Assembly (NCBI GenBank): GCA_050633205.1
Contig: JBOEGA010000020.1
Location: forward strand, 1-64,000
Origin: CBDHHC01 sp050633205
GTDB taxonomy: Bacteria > Pseudomonadota > Alphaproteobacteria > Rhizobiales > CBDHHC01
DNA: 64,000 nt
Reading direction: 5' to 3'
Under the pieces are notes generated by a model that saw only the letters and a program-made list of their open reading frames with translations, was not told the DNA's origin and made no database searches. This document shows, piece by piece, positions 7,405 to 16,759 of this stretch (position 1 is the stretch's first letter; every line of letters starts with the position of its first letter). Made by a program: the position numbers and the translations under genes.

Positions 7405-10400
7405 ATGTCTGCGAATAGTAAAAATCCTTACGGCATTTACGACCATGACTTGGAAAAAAGCAGTTGTGGTGTTGGATTCATAACCCGTAAAGATAGTGTT
7501 CAAAGTCATGATGTCCTTCAAAAAGGGCATGAAGCTCTTTGCTCAGTTCCCCATCGGGGCGGTATGTCGTCCCAGGGCGTTGGCGACGGAGCCGGGATCA
7601 GTGTAGATCTTTCTCTTAATTTCTTTAGAAAGATCACTGGCATAGAGACTTTGGAGCTTGGTAAATTTGGTGTTGGAAACTTTTTCATGCCGGATGACCA
7701 TTCGAATGATGCTCAGGCAGAAGAACTTATTGAAAATGTTCTGGGTAAATTAGGCCTGAAAACACTATTTAAACGCGATGTTCCTGTCGATAACAATGCA
7801 ATTCGCCCGGCGGCTGTAAAAGACCAGTTTCCTATACGCCAATGGGTGTTTGCGGCCCCTGAAACTTTCTCAGAAGGGCAGACTTTTGATCAGTTAATCC
7901 ACGAAGCTTTACTGGAAATTGAGAAAGAAGCTTATACTGACCCCGCTCTGTCAGGGTTGTATCCGGTTTCATTAAGTGCCCACACACAGGTATATAAAGG
8001 CCGTCTGAGTTCCGATGAGGTTATGCCTTATTTCTGCGATCTGGTTGATCCGGAACATACAATCCATACCATGTTCTTTCATACCAGGTTCTCAACCAAT
8101 ACTGACCCCCATCCGACAATGGCACAGCCTTTCCGCCTCATGGCGCATAATGGTGAGCTGAATACCGATAAAAAGAGCCGCCTCTCTGAAGCTGCCATTG
8201 CTCGTACTAAAAATAGGAAAATAATTGCACCAAAAGGGCAGTCTGACAGTTCAAGACTGGATCAGACATTAGAGCGCCGTTTAATTGAGGATGATCTGGA
8301 TATTGTTACTGCTGTGGTAGCAATGATGCCTCCTGCATGGGAAAATGATACGACAATATCCCCCGCAGTCAGAGATATGTTAGAATACTTCTCTCTATAT
8401 GAGGAGAAAAATGACGGCCCTGCCGCTCTGATTTTTGGTAATGGTGACGTCGTTGGAGCTCGTTTGGACCGTTTGGGCTTAAGGCCTCTGAGAACTGTTG
8501 AAACAGATGACTATCTTTGTGTCATGTCGGAAGCAGGACAAATTGACTTTCCACCTGAATCTATAAAAAGCAGAGGTCGTATCGAATCTGGTGGAATGCT
8601 TTTCTATGATCACAATGAGAAGCGGTCATATACAACAGATGAAGCTCTGGAAATGCTTGCTGCACGCAATGACTATAAAACATTGCTTGAACAGGCACGC
8701 GTCAATATCAATGATCTTGAAGAGACAATTACTGAAAAAGAATTCCAGCTTGCTCATAAGAAAGAAGACCTGAATTCTTTGCAGCGCTACGTTGCATATT
8801 CTCATAATCAGGAAAGCTTCAAATTCCTGATGGATCCGATGTTAAGCACAGGTGCTGAAAAAATCTCGGCTATGGGCTATGGCACGGCAATTAATACTCT
8901 GTCTGATCAGGAAGGCGGTATTTCAAAATACTTCTCCCAGAGATTTGCTCAGGTAACTAATCCGCCTCTCGATAGTCTTCGCGAAGCAGACGGCATGACA
9001 TTACGTGTTGCATTAGGAGCAAAGCCAAAGTTTGACGAGGGCAAAACTCAGCAGATTGTCATCAACTCACCAGTCTTGCATTGGCATGAACTTCGCAAGA
9101 TCGAAGGTCAGAACAGAGTTCCATGCAAACGCTTTGAAATGCTGTTTGTTCCGGTTGCTGATGACGTGGAAGCAAATGCTGATGCATTGGAGCGGGCTGT
9201 TGATGCCTTATGCGACCAGATTGAAATTTTTGCCCGGCATATAGGCGGTATCGCAATTATTTCTGACAGGCATATCAATAGCAAGTTTGCAGCTATCCCT
9301 CATGTCCTGGCTATTTCAGCAGTCAATCAGCGCTTGATTGAAGAAGGGTTGCGTTTCCGTATTTCGCTTATCGTCGAAAGCGGTCAGATCGCATCATCAC
9401 ACCATATCGCGACCACACTTGGCTTCGGTGCATCTGCTGTATATCCGTTCGCCGTACAGCTTCGGGCTGAAGAAAAATATGCAAGTGAAACAATAAAGGC
9501 ATTCGCGCGTTTCGTTAAAGCTTCCGAAAAATCTTTAATGAAAACAATGGGTAAGGTGGGGCTTTGTACGGCAGAAAGTTATATCGCCGGCGAGTTCTTC
9601 GAGCCAAATTTTCTGAATACAAATGATCCGGTTCTGAAAAGATACTTCCCGAATGTTCCAACTCCTGTTGGAGGTGTTGGTTTTAATGTTGTCGCAAAGG
9701 CTGCAAGAGACTGGCATTTTAGTGCCAGACAGGTCCAGCAGGAAAAAGATATTCCAATTCTCGGATTGTTCAAGGAGCGCAGTGAAGGTGCTGGCCATTC
9801 ATTTGGTACGACAGCAGTCCGTGGCTTCGTTGACATGACGGAAGAAAAAATCTCGTACGCTGATAACGATGAAGTTAAAGGCGATGAAGATGCATTGCGT
9901 CTTATGCCCCTTGCGAACCTGGAAGATGCTTTTGGCCTGAACGATACGGCATATCGTTTCTCCGGCTTTAACAAAAGAACACCGGAAGAAATCAATAACT
10001 TTAAGGTTACCAACGGTTACCGCGATTTCTCAAGAATGATGGCAGAGGAACGCGCAAAGCGCCCATCAGCTCTACGCGATGTTTTGGATTTACCGGCAAA
10101 TGTCAATTTTGCCCGCACAGCAGAAGAGTTTACCCGTTCAATGGCACGTCACTCGCTTCAGGGGAACAATGAGTTTCTTGTAAGTGGTTTGACAAATGAA
10201 GAAATTGAAAAAGGCAGGTTCCGTCTGACATTAACCGGGTCTGTAGGATCAAGCACTGAAAGACTGATTGCCCTTGGTACATCTTTTGTTGAGCGCTTCG
10301 GTACAGATATTCTGGATCGTCAGGTAACAGATGAAGATCTGACGATTGTCGTTACAGGCCGTACACTGGAATACTTCTCGCTTCTAAAAGCTGCTCCGGA

Positions 10401-12912
10401 GAGTTTGCCTTTGGAAGAAGTTCAGCGGGCAAGTGAAATTGCTAAAACTATGGCATCAGGTGCGATGAGCCATGGTGCTCTTAACGCACCGGCACACGAA
10501 GCTGTTGCTCACGGAACAAATATTGCCGGCGGTTTGTCCAACTCTGGAGAGGGTGGAGAACACATCTCTCGCTATGGCACAATTCGTTCGTCAAAAATCA
10601 AGCAGTTTGCATCAGGTCGTTTCGGTGTATGGGCCGGCTATCTTGCTGACCCGACACTGGAAGAGCTGGAAATCAAAATCGCTCAGGGTGCAAAGCCTGG
10701 TGAAGGTGGTCAGCTGCCAGCTCCAAAAGTAACTGTTGAAATTGCTGCTGCCCGTGGCGGTACTCCGGGGGTTGAGCTTATCTCACCCCCTCCGCATCAC
10801 GATACATATTCAATCGAGGATCTTGCACAGCTGATCCACGACTGTAAGGCTGCGCGTGTCAAGGTGATTGTAAAACTCGTATCTTCCGAAGGTATAGGAA
10901 CGATTGCTGTTGGCGTTGCAAAAGCCGGTGCAGATGTAATCAATGTTGCCGGTAACACTGGTGGTACCGGTGCAGCTGCGGTAACCAGTCTGAAAAATAC
11001 TGGCCGTGCAACAGAAATAGGTCTTGCCGAAGTGCATCAGGCATTGTGTGCGAATGGTATTCGTCAGAAAGTGGTTCTGAGAACATCTGGTGCACACCAG
11101 ACGGCCAGCGATGTTATCAAGTCAGCTCTTCTGGGAGCAGACAGCTTTGAGTTTGGTACTACTGCATTGATGATGTTGAAATGTGTTATGGCCAAGAACT
11201 GCAACATTAAATGTCCTGCTGGCCTGACAACAAATCCGGAAGTATTTGAAGGTGACCCAAGAGCTCTTGCTCAGTATCTTCTCAATCTTTCTCATGAAAC
11301 CCGGGAAATCCTTGCTGAGATCGGCATGAAGTCTCTTCGCGAAGCCAGAGGTCGCAGTGATCTGCTTCACCTTCTGGATCATCCAAAAAATATTGGTCAG
11401 CTCGACTTACGTAAAATGCTGACTGTTGTTCCTGAAAAAACAGTAGAGACGCCTGTCTATCTGGAAGCGAATTATGACATTGATGATAGCTTCCTGCCTG
11501 AATTTAAAAAGGCAGTCATAAGCCATGGACAGGAATCTGTTGAAATTGGCAACAATGTAAAGCTGAACAACCGCAACAAGAGTGTTGGTGGTCAGTTGGC
11601 AATTGATATTGAGCGCATGTTGAACCACGAGCTTAACGAAAGTCAGCTTAAATCATCTGCAGCCATCAGTACTGATATCCGGGGACGTAGTTTCCTGAAA
11701 CCTGATAGTGTAAAAATTACGACTTCAGGGGCTGCTGGTCAGTCTTATGGTGCTTTCAGTAATGACGGAATGCACATGACACATACCGGAACATGCAACG
11801 ATGGTGTTGGTAAAGGCGCTTGTGGTGGTGTTATTGCTGTACGCTCACCTGGTGGTGGCTCGGAAGAGGCTGGTGGCAATGTGCTTATCGGAAACTTTGC
11901 TCTATTCGGTGCATCTGGTGGGCGTCTGTTTGTAGAAGGGCAGGCTGGTGACAGATTTGCTGTTCGGAACTCTGGCGCTACAGCCGTTGTTGAAGGCGTT
12001 GGTGACTTTGCTTGTGAATATATGACAAACGGTGCCGTTATAAACCTTGGAAGTTTCGGTAAAGGCTTTGCAAATGGTATGAGCGGCGGTTTTGCTTATC
12101 AGTATGATCCATACAGGCTTCTTGAGAAGAAATACAGTGAGGACAGTGTTCGTCTGGCAAATCTTGGTGGTGATGATGAGCACGCAAAGTTTCACCAGGC
12201 TGCTGTAAAAACTATGCTTGAATGGCATGTTGAAGCTACCGGCTCCAGAAAAGCGCAATGGATACTGGATAACTGGCAGAATGAGTGTGCGAACTTCACC
12301 TATGCAATGCCAAGAGCACTTCTACTGTATCAGGATAGTGATGCCATTCTCACCGCTAGTTCTCGCAAGGGGTTGATTGACGAATTGTCCAGTGCAATCT
12401 CTGGCCATCAGGTTCGCAAGTTCAAGCTGGCATACCGCGATAATAAAGTACTGATGGGTGGCGCTGTTCCAGGTCAGGGCGAAACAAACTCCGAGACCAT
12501 GTACACTCTGTTAAATAACTACACAGTGTTGCACATGGCTCAGCAGATTGCATTATCCAGAATGCCCAAAGATACAGAAATTACTGATCCGGCAGTTCAT
12601 GGAACTGTACGTAAGCTTATCCTCACAGAAGACTTTGGACTTATGAGCAGGTTATTGGGTTATTCGCGTGAAGCTCTTCAACGCTATAGCGATGAGGAAC
12701 TGGCTGTATTGGTGGGCGATAAGCGTCTGAGAGATTATAAAACCGCCTTGAGCAGAAGAAATGTTCTCTCAATGGACAGTCCGGGTACATACGGATGGAT
12801 TTTACATCAGGACCGTAAGAATGTTGCCAAACTGGGTGAACTGCCGAGCTTTGAGGAACTGTTTGCGCAACTGGCAGTAAAAGATATGTCAATGATGGCG
12901 GTGCAAGGGTGA
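7405..12912 (+). CDS. gltB: GltB-like glutamate synthase large subunit, unusually long
   Basis: 1835 residues with the full GltB order. The Ntn-type glutaminase nucleophile is Cys21 (S-S-C-G-V-G-F), implying removal of a 20-residue propeptide. A central domain follows, then the FMN-binding synthase domain (K-P-G-E-G-G-Q-L-P, I-S-P-P-P-H-H-D, G-G-T-G-A) with an Fe-S motif at Cys1260/1266/1270, and the GXGXG beta-helix domain from about 1430. Expected reaction: glutamine + 2-oxoglutarate to two glutamates. Two oddities: it is about 300 residues longer than ordinary GltB, with added sequence before the synthase domain and a roughly 200-residue C-terminal tail, and the Fe-S spacing is CX5CX3C rather than the usual CX5CX4C. 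No GltD is near; the coupled next gene is a diflavin reductase. A strong AGGGAGGAG ribosome-binding site precedes the ATG. Confidence 0.85.
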   Translation: MSANSKNPYGIYDHDLEKSSCGVGFITRKDSVQSHDVLQKGHEALCSVPHRGGMSSQGVGDGAGISVDLSLNFFRKITGIETLELGKFGVGNFFMPDDHSNDAQAEELIENVLGKLGLKTLFKRDVPVDNNAIRPAAVKDQFPIRQWVFAAPETFSEGQTFDQLIHEALLEIEKEAYTDPALSGLYPVSLSAHTQVYKGRLSSDEVMPYFCDLVDPEHTIHTMFFHTRFSTNTDPHPTMAQPFRLMAHNGELNTDKKSRLSEAAIARTKNRKIIAPKGQSDSSRLDQTLERRLIEDDLDIVTAVVAMMPPAWENDTTISPAVRDMLEYFSLYEEKNDGPAALIFGNGDVVGARLDRLGLRPLRTVETDDYLCVMSEAGQIDFPPESIKSRGRIESGGMLFYDHNEKRSYTTDEALEMLAARNDYKTLLEQARVNINDLEETITEKEFQLAHKKEDLNSLQRYVAYSHNQESFKFLMDPMLSTGAEKISAMGYGTAINTLSDQEGGISKYFSQRFAQVTNPPLDSLREADGMTLRVALGAKPKFDEGKTQQIVINSPVLHWHELRKIEGQNRVPCKRFEMLFVPVADDVEANADALERAVDALCDQIEIFARHIGGIAIISDRHINSKFAAIPHVLAISAVNQRLIEEGLRFRISLIVESGQIASSHHIATTLGFGASAVYPFAVQLRAEEKYASETIKAFARFVKASEKSLMKTMGKVGLCTAESYIAGEFFEPNFLNTNDPVLKRYFPNVPTPVGGVGFNVVAKAARDWHFSARQVQQEKDIPILGLFKERSEGAGHSFGTTAVRGFVDMTEEKISYADNDEVKGDEDALRLMPLANLEDAFGLNDTAYRFSGFNKRTPEEINNFKVTNGYRDFSRMMAEERAKRPSALRDVLDLPANVNFARTAEEFTRSMARHSLQGNNEFLVSGLTNEEIEKGRFRLTLTGSVGSSTERLIALGTSFVERFGTDILDRQVTDEDLTIVVTGRTLEYFSLLKAAPESLPLEEVQRASEIAKTMASGAMSHGALNAPAHEAVAHGTNIAGGLSNSGEGGEHISRYGTIRSSKIKQFASGRFGVWAGYLADPTLEELEIKIAQGAKPGEGGQLPAPKVTVEIAAARGGTPGVELISPPPHHDTYSIEDLAQLIHDCKAARVKVIVKLVSSEGIGTIAVGVAKAGADVINVAGNTGGTGAAAVTSLKNTGRATEIGLAEVHQALCANGIRQKVVLRTSGAHQTASDVIKSALLGADSFEFGTTALMMLKCVMAKNCNIKCPAGLTTNPEVFEGDPRALAQYLLNLSHETREILAEIGMKSLREARGRSDLLHLLDHPKNIGQLDLRKMLTVVPEKTVETPVYLEANYDIDDSFLPEFKKAVISHGQESVEIGNNVKLNNRNKSVGGQLAIDIERMLNHELNESQLKSSAAISTDIRGRSFLKPDSVKITTSGAAGQSYGAFSNDGMHMTHTGTCNDGVGKGACGGVIAVRSPGGGSEEAGGNVLIGNFALFGASGGRLFVEGQAGDRFAVRNSGATAVVEGVGDFACEYMTNGAVINLGSFGKGFANGMSGGFAYQYDPYRLLEKKYSEDSVRLANLGGDDEHAKFHQAAVKTMLEWHVEATGSRKAQWILDNWQNECANFTYAMPRALLLYQDSDAILTASSRKGLIDELSSAISGHQVRKFKLAYRDNKVLMGGAVPGQGETNSETMYTLLNNYTVLHMAQQIALSRMPKDTEITDPAVHGTVRKLILTEDFGLMSRLLGYSREALQRYSDEELAVLVGDKRLRDYKTALSRRNVLSMDSPGTYGWILHQDRKNVAKLGELPSFEELFAQLAVKDMSMMAVQG

Positions 12913-14678
12913 AGAATAAAATGAAGATACCATACATCCCCGAAGATGCTCCTTTTAATGAGGATCAGAGAGCCTGGCTGAACGGTTTTTGGGCCGGGTT
13001 TAACTCAAGCATTATTATGACTGGTCAGGTAGGAGATGCGCCCGGCCAGACAACCAAAATTGTCAATATTCTATATGGAACACAGACAGGTAATGCGGAA
13101 ATACTGGCAAATGAAGCTGCAGATGCAGCAAAAGGCGCTGGTATGACACCTGTTGTTGAATCTCTTGAAGATGTCGACCTTGAGCGTTTTGCAGCAATGG
13201 AGCGTGTTATCATCGTAACCTCCACATATGGTGAAGGTGAAATGCCTGATAATGCACAACTGTTCTGGGAAGCATTAACGGCAACTACAGCCCCTCGCAT
13301 GGAAAGCATGAATTACGCCGTTCTGGCGATAGGTGACACTGCTTATGATGAATTCTGTGAAGCCGGAAAGCTGTTCGATATTCGTCTGGAGCAATTGGGT
13401 GCGAACCGTGTAGCACCACGTATTGACTGTGATGTGGACTATGAAGACCCTGCTGCTGCCTGGATCGAAGAAAACCTTCCAAAAATGATTGAGTTCGGTT
13501 CTGATGATGGACCAGCAGATGGAGCTCAGCTTGCTACAACTGGCGGGTCTGCCGAAAAGTCGAAATGGACGCGTAAAAATCCATATACTTCAGTTGTCTC
13601 AACAAACAGGCTTTTGTCTGGAGAAGGCTCTGCAAAGGAAATCAGGCATTTCGAATTTGAACTGGGTGATAGCGATATCAAATACGAAGCTGGTGACGCA
13701 CTTGGTGTAATGCCGGTAAATAATCCGGAACTGGTATCAGATATTCTTGGCCGTTTGAATCTGTCCGCTGATGCGGCAGTATCAGGTCAGGATGCAGCTC
13801 TGGGAACTTTGCTCACAAACGGTTTTGAAATTTCAATGCCTTCTAAGGATCTGATAAGAGCAATTGAAGAGCGTGCCGGAAATGATGAATTATCTCATAT
13901 TGTTACTCATGGTGACAAAGAGGCAATGGACAACTTCCTGTGGTCGAAAGACAGTCTGGACCTGTTGAATTTAAATCCCGAAGTTTCATTCACGGCTGAT
14001 GAATTTGTTGGCTTATTAAAACCTCTGCAACACAGAGCCTATTCAATATCATCCAGCTCTTTGCGCAACCCAGACCAGATACACCTGACCATAGCAAGTG
14101 TACGATATCATTCACATGGCCGGGACCATGGTGGTGTTTGTTCAACCTTCCTGGCTGATCTGGTCAGTGAGGGGGATACAGCAGGAATATTTCTGTCTCC
14201 AAATAAAGCTTTCCGTGTCCCTGAAGATAATGATGTTCCAATGATTATGGTTGGCCCTGGTACCGGTATTGCTCCATTCCGGGCGTTTCTTCATGAGCGT
14301 CAGGAACGTGGCGCTAAAGGAAAGAACTGGCTCCTGTTTGGTGATCAGCACAGATCCTGCGATTACATCTATGAAGATGAAATTGAAGAGATGGCAACTG
14401 CCGGAGTCCTTCATAAGCTTGACCTTGCTTTCTCTCGTGATCAGGCCGAAAAAGTTTATGTTCAGACGCGTATGAAAGAAAGTGGTGCTGACCTTTATGC
14501 CTGGCTGGAAGAGGGCGGTTACTTTTATATATGTGGTGATGCAACCAGAATGGCAAAAGACGTCGATAAGGCGTTGCATGACATAGTTATGGAACATGGC
14601 GGCAGATCTGAAGAGCAGGCAGTCGAGTATGTGAATGCTATGAAAAAGGAAAAACGTTATCTTCGTGATGTATATTGA
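12909..14678 (+). CDS. CysJ-like NADPH diflavin reductase, probable electron donor to the GltB-like protein
   Basis: 589 residues: an N-terminal segment of about 50 residues resembling CysJ (E-D-Q-R-A-W-L-N-G-F), a flavodoxin domain (Y-G-T-Q-T-G-N-A-E near 56, S-T-Y-G-E-G-E-M-P-D), an FAD domain (R-A-Y-S-I-S-S-S near 376), an NADPH domain (G-P-G-T-G-I-A-P-F near 449; Y-I-C-G-D-A near 539) and C-terminal R-Y-L-R-D-V-Y. Electrons run NADPH to FAD to FMN to a partner. CysJ normally serves sulfite reductase CysI, but no cysI is here. The GTG start overlaps the gltB stop by four bases (GTGA), which implies translational coupling and probably a shared complex; an ATG at 12921 is the alternative start. 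The partner assignment is inference from coupling. Confidence 0.85.
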   Translation: MKNKMKIPYIPEDAPFNEDQRAWLNGFWAGFNSSIIMTGQVGDAPGQTTKIVNILYGTQTGNAEILANEAADAAKGAGMTPVVESLEDVDLERFAAMERVIIVTSTYGEGEMPDNAQLFWEALTATTAPRMESMNYAVLAIGDTAYDEFCEAGKLFDIRLEQLGANRVAPRIDCDVDYEDPAAAWIEENLPKMIEFGSDDGPADGAQLATTGGSAEKSKWTRKNPYTSVVSTNRLLSGEGSAKEIRHFEFELGDSDIKYEAGDALGVMPVNNPELVSDILGRLNLSADAAVSGQDAALGTLLTNGFEISMPSKDLIRAIEERAGNDELSHIVTHGDKEAMDNFLWSKDSLDLLNLNPEVSFTADEFVGLLKPLQHRAYSISSSSLRNPDQIHLTIASVRYHSHGRDHGGVCSTFLADLVSEGDTAGIFLSPNKAFRVPEDNDVPMIMVGPGTGIAPFRAFLHERQERGAKGKNWLLFGDQHRSCDYIYEDEIEEMATAGVLHKLDLAFSRDQAEKVYVQTRMKESGADLYAWLEEGGYFYICGDATRMAKDVDKALHDIVMEHGGRSEEQAVEYVNAMKKEKRYLRDVY

Positions 14679-14793
14679 TAATTAATTAATGCAATAAGAT
14701 CATAAGAGAAACGCGGTATAATACGTTTTTCTTATGACGCATTAGCCTATACAATTGTATAGAAGATATTTCCTCCTGTTGAAGTGTATAAGA

Positions 14794-14815
14794 AGAGCTC
14801 TGATTTGAGAGCTCT
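14794..14815 (+). terminator. Weak hairpin after the diflavin reductase gene
   Basis: AGAGCTC (14794-14800) pairs with GAGCTCT (14809-14815) across an 8-nt loop, followed by CTCTTTC. It may partly terminate the gltB-like operon or shape the leader of the next gene, whose AGGAGG site is 18 nt downstream. Confidence 0.35.
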
Positions 14816-14845
14816 CTTTCACAAAAATAAACAGGAGGTTTTTTT

Positions 14846-15376
14846 ATGACAATTGAAGGCCAGAATATGGATCAGGCAGCTCCCGGCGAGCTGGTTAATG
14901 AGCCTACTGAGGAGCAGAAACGTGAGGTGCTTGAAAAAAGGCTTCATGCAGCTGCATTTGCAGAAATCGTTAGTGTATTAATGCGCTCACCTGCCCACAA
15001 CCAGATGCCTTTAAGAAATCTGGAAGGCCATGTCGTCCCTCCGTTTCTCACCAAGCAGTTCTCAATTGCACGTGCAAAATCCAAAGAAGGGCATTTTCCA
15101 ATATTTCCGGTTGGTGTTGCGCTATGGGCGAGCGTATCAGATGAAATTGACAAGCGCCTTTCGGAAAATCCTGATGCACCTGTCCAGCTCAAGCCAAATG
15201 AATGGAAGAGCGGAGATAATATATGGGTAATTGATATTGTAGCCCGCCCTGAGGTTGGTACAAAAATTCTGGATGATCTAAAGAAAAGCGCTTTCAAGGG
15301 CAAGCAGTTCAAAATGCGGGTAGCTGGCACTGATGGCACAAGAAAAATTGAAACCATGTCTGGTGAAGCGGCATAG
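14846..15376 (+). CDS. HlyC-like toxin-activating lysine acyltransferase (orphan)
   Basis: 176 residues matching the RTX toxin-activating acyltransferase family, which moves a fatty acyl group from acyl-ACP to protoxin lysines. The S-P-x-H motif places the catalytic-type His at residue 51 (HlyC His23). A W-x-S-G-D-x-x-W-x-I-D segment at 120-130 matches the region holding the family's catalytic Asp. The N-terminus is about 28 residues longer than in HlyC. Start is firm: AGGAGG at 14833-14838, seven bases before the ATG. No RTX protein, TolC or type I transporter is adjacent, so the acylated substrate is unknown. A similar surrounding pattern of W and G residues supports the family call; activity is untested. 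Confidence 0.8.
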   Translation: MTIEGQNMDQAAPGELVNEPTEEQKREVLEKRLHAAAFAEIVSVLMRSPAHNQMPLRNLEGHVVPPFLTKQFSIARAKSKEGHFPIFPVGVALWASVSDEIDKRLSENPDAPVQLKPNEWKSGDNIWVIDIVARPEVGTKILDDLKKSAFKGKQFKMRVAGTDGTRKIETMSGEAA

Positions 15377-15387
15377 TTCAACATAAT

Positions 15388-15420
15388 AGAAGGGCGCACC
15401 TCACAGGATGCGCCCCTTCT
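15388..15420. terminator. Intrinsic terminator between convergent genes
   Basis: AGAAGGGCGCA and TGCGCCCCTTCT form an 11-bp stem with one bulged base and a 10-nt loop, followed on the plus strand by TTTGT. It ends the acyltransferase transcript and may also serve the convergent GST gene. Confidence 0.8.
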
Positions 15421-15424
15421 TTTG

Positions 15425-16093
15425 TCATACATTTGGCATAAGGCTGGTCAGGTGCGAGTTCCTGGCTATCAGAAAATTCCATAACCGTTCCTCATAATCA
15501 TCGGTGACAGCAGCCTGAATAGAAGGTCTCTCTGCCAAAGCTTTACGCCATCCGGTAGCCTTGGGTTTGTCCTGAAATACTCCAAAATCCTGTATCTTGT
15601 CAAAAACGTCAAAATACCTGAAAACAGGACCATATACAGCGTCTGTCAGAGAGAACTCCTTGCCCGAAAAATAAGGGCCTTCTTCAAGTTTGTTTTCCAG
15701 CAACTGTAATTTATTAGAGATAGCTGATGTTTTATCTGCAAATGTTTTACTATCTTTCGCGGAATAAAACCCTCCTATATCACTGAGAAGCGTTGAACCA
15801 AATTCCATCCAGGATCTGTGCTGGGCGCGAATTAATGGATCTGATGGATGCATGGGATTATCCTGAGTATCTTCAATATATTCAAGAATAACCGAAGATT
15901 CGAAAATCGCAGTATCACCAACTTTTAAAACAGGAACTCTGCCTAATGGAGAAATCTCTAAAAACCAGTCAGGCTTCTGCGCCAGGTCAATATAGACTTT
16001 CTCAAATGCAGCGTTCTTTTCCTCAAGGGCAATAACTGCTCGCTGAACATAAGGGCATAGATAATGGCTGATTAAGGTCAATGAGTTCGACAT
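15425..16093 (-). CDS. Glutathione S-transferase family protein (SspA-like)
   Basis: 222 residues with the N-terminal thioredoxin-like GST domain (S-H-Y-L-C-P-Y-V-Q-R, then S-P-L-G-R-V-P-V-L, then F-E-S-S-V-I-L-E-Y-I) and the all-helical C-terminal domain (F-S-L-T-D-A-V-Y-G-P). The C-P-Y motif at the active-site position suggests an omega/SspA-like or dehydroascorbate-reductase-like enzyme rather than a Tyr/Ser GST. Start chosen at 16093, where AAAGGA lies six bases upstream; an in-frame ATG at 16114 is less well placed. It stands alone; substrate unknown. Confidence 0.85.
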   Translation of the reverse strand: MSNSLTLISHYLCPYVQRAVIALEEKNAAFEKVYIDLAQKPDWFLEISPLGRVPVLKVGDTAIFESSVILEYIEDTQDNPMHPSDPLIRAQHRSWMEFGSTLLSDIGGFYSAKDSKTFADKTSAISNKLQLLENKLEEGPYFSGKEFSLTDAVYGPVFRYFDVFDKIQDFGVFQDKPKATGWRKALAERPSIQAAVTDDYEERLWNFLIARNSHLTSLMPNV

Positions 16094-16269
16094 GACAGAT
16101 CCTTTATATTGCAAGTAGTATCATTTGCAATATAAAATGCTGTTTATAGTTGTGATTGTCAATCTTGAAAAATCACTAATGCAACGATAGTTGCCTAATG
16201 CTTGAGTTAAGTCATTGAATATCAATTGTAATAATTTATGAATAACATTTTTGTGTGGCTATATAGAAA

Positions 16270-16704
16270 TTAATTTTGGATATGTTGGTTAACTATTTCC
16301 AGAACTTTACGAAATGTATAATGCCAGTCATTATCAGTGCCATCGCTGAGTTTATGCCAGAAAAAACTAAAATTATACTCATTCCCATCCCCTTCAAGAG
16401 CAGTATGGGACCAGCTCTCCGGCAACTCACGGTTGACAGTTTCACAGATATAGATATGCCATGATTGCTGTTCATCTTCGAAAAGCACATCACCAATAAA
16501 GTCTTTTACTCTGGCATCATCAATTCCACTCTCCTCGTGAAGTTCACGAAGTGCAGCCTCGGCATAGTCTTCTCCGGGATCTATAGTCCCCTTGACAATC
16601 TGTTTTCCAGCAAGAGGATGCTGAAAGGATAGAACCTCAATTTCATCGTTTTTTTCCCGCAGAATAATCGGGCAGGCTTTCAGGCTAATAGAATTTTTCT
16701 CCAT
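16270..16704 (-). CDS. Nudix hydrolase
   Basis: 144 residues. The complete Nudix box G-x5-E-x7-R-E-L-x-E-E-x-G is present (residues about 39-61), giving the Mg2+-binding catalytic helix that hydrolyses nucleoside diphosphates linked to another group. The rest has no feature that fixes the substrate; the W-H-I-Y-I-C-E-T and F-F-W-H-K-L segments fit small standalone Nudix enzymes. It lies between the GST and the 91-residue gene on the same strand with spacers of 55-180 nt. Confidence 0.85.
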   Translation of the reverse strand: MEKNSISLKACPIILREKNDEIEVLSFQHPLAGKQIVKGTIDPGEDYAEAALRELHEESGIDDARVKDFIGDVLFEDEQQSWHIYICETVNRELPESWSHTALEGDGNEYNFSFFWHKLSDGTDNDWHYTFRKVLEIVNQHIQN

Positions 16705-16759
16705 AAACAGGCCTTCTCAAAATAATAATAGTAGTTGATTTGAAATGCAGTGTCAGGTG

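Noticed and set aside
12909..14678. Naming the diflavin reductase cysJ
   Set aside because: Domain order is that of CysJ, but coupling to a GltB-like gene and lack of cysI make a sulfite-reductase role unsafe.
14846..15376. Toxin-antitoxin or GNAT acetyltransferase identity for this gene
   Set aside because: The S-P-x-H and S-G-D-x-x-W-x-I-D spacing fits the HlyC acyltransferase family better, and no acetyl-CoA loop of the usual GNAT kind is seen.
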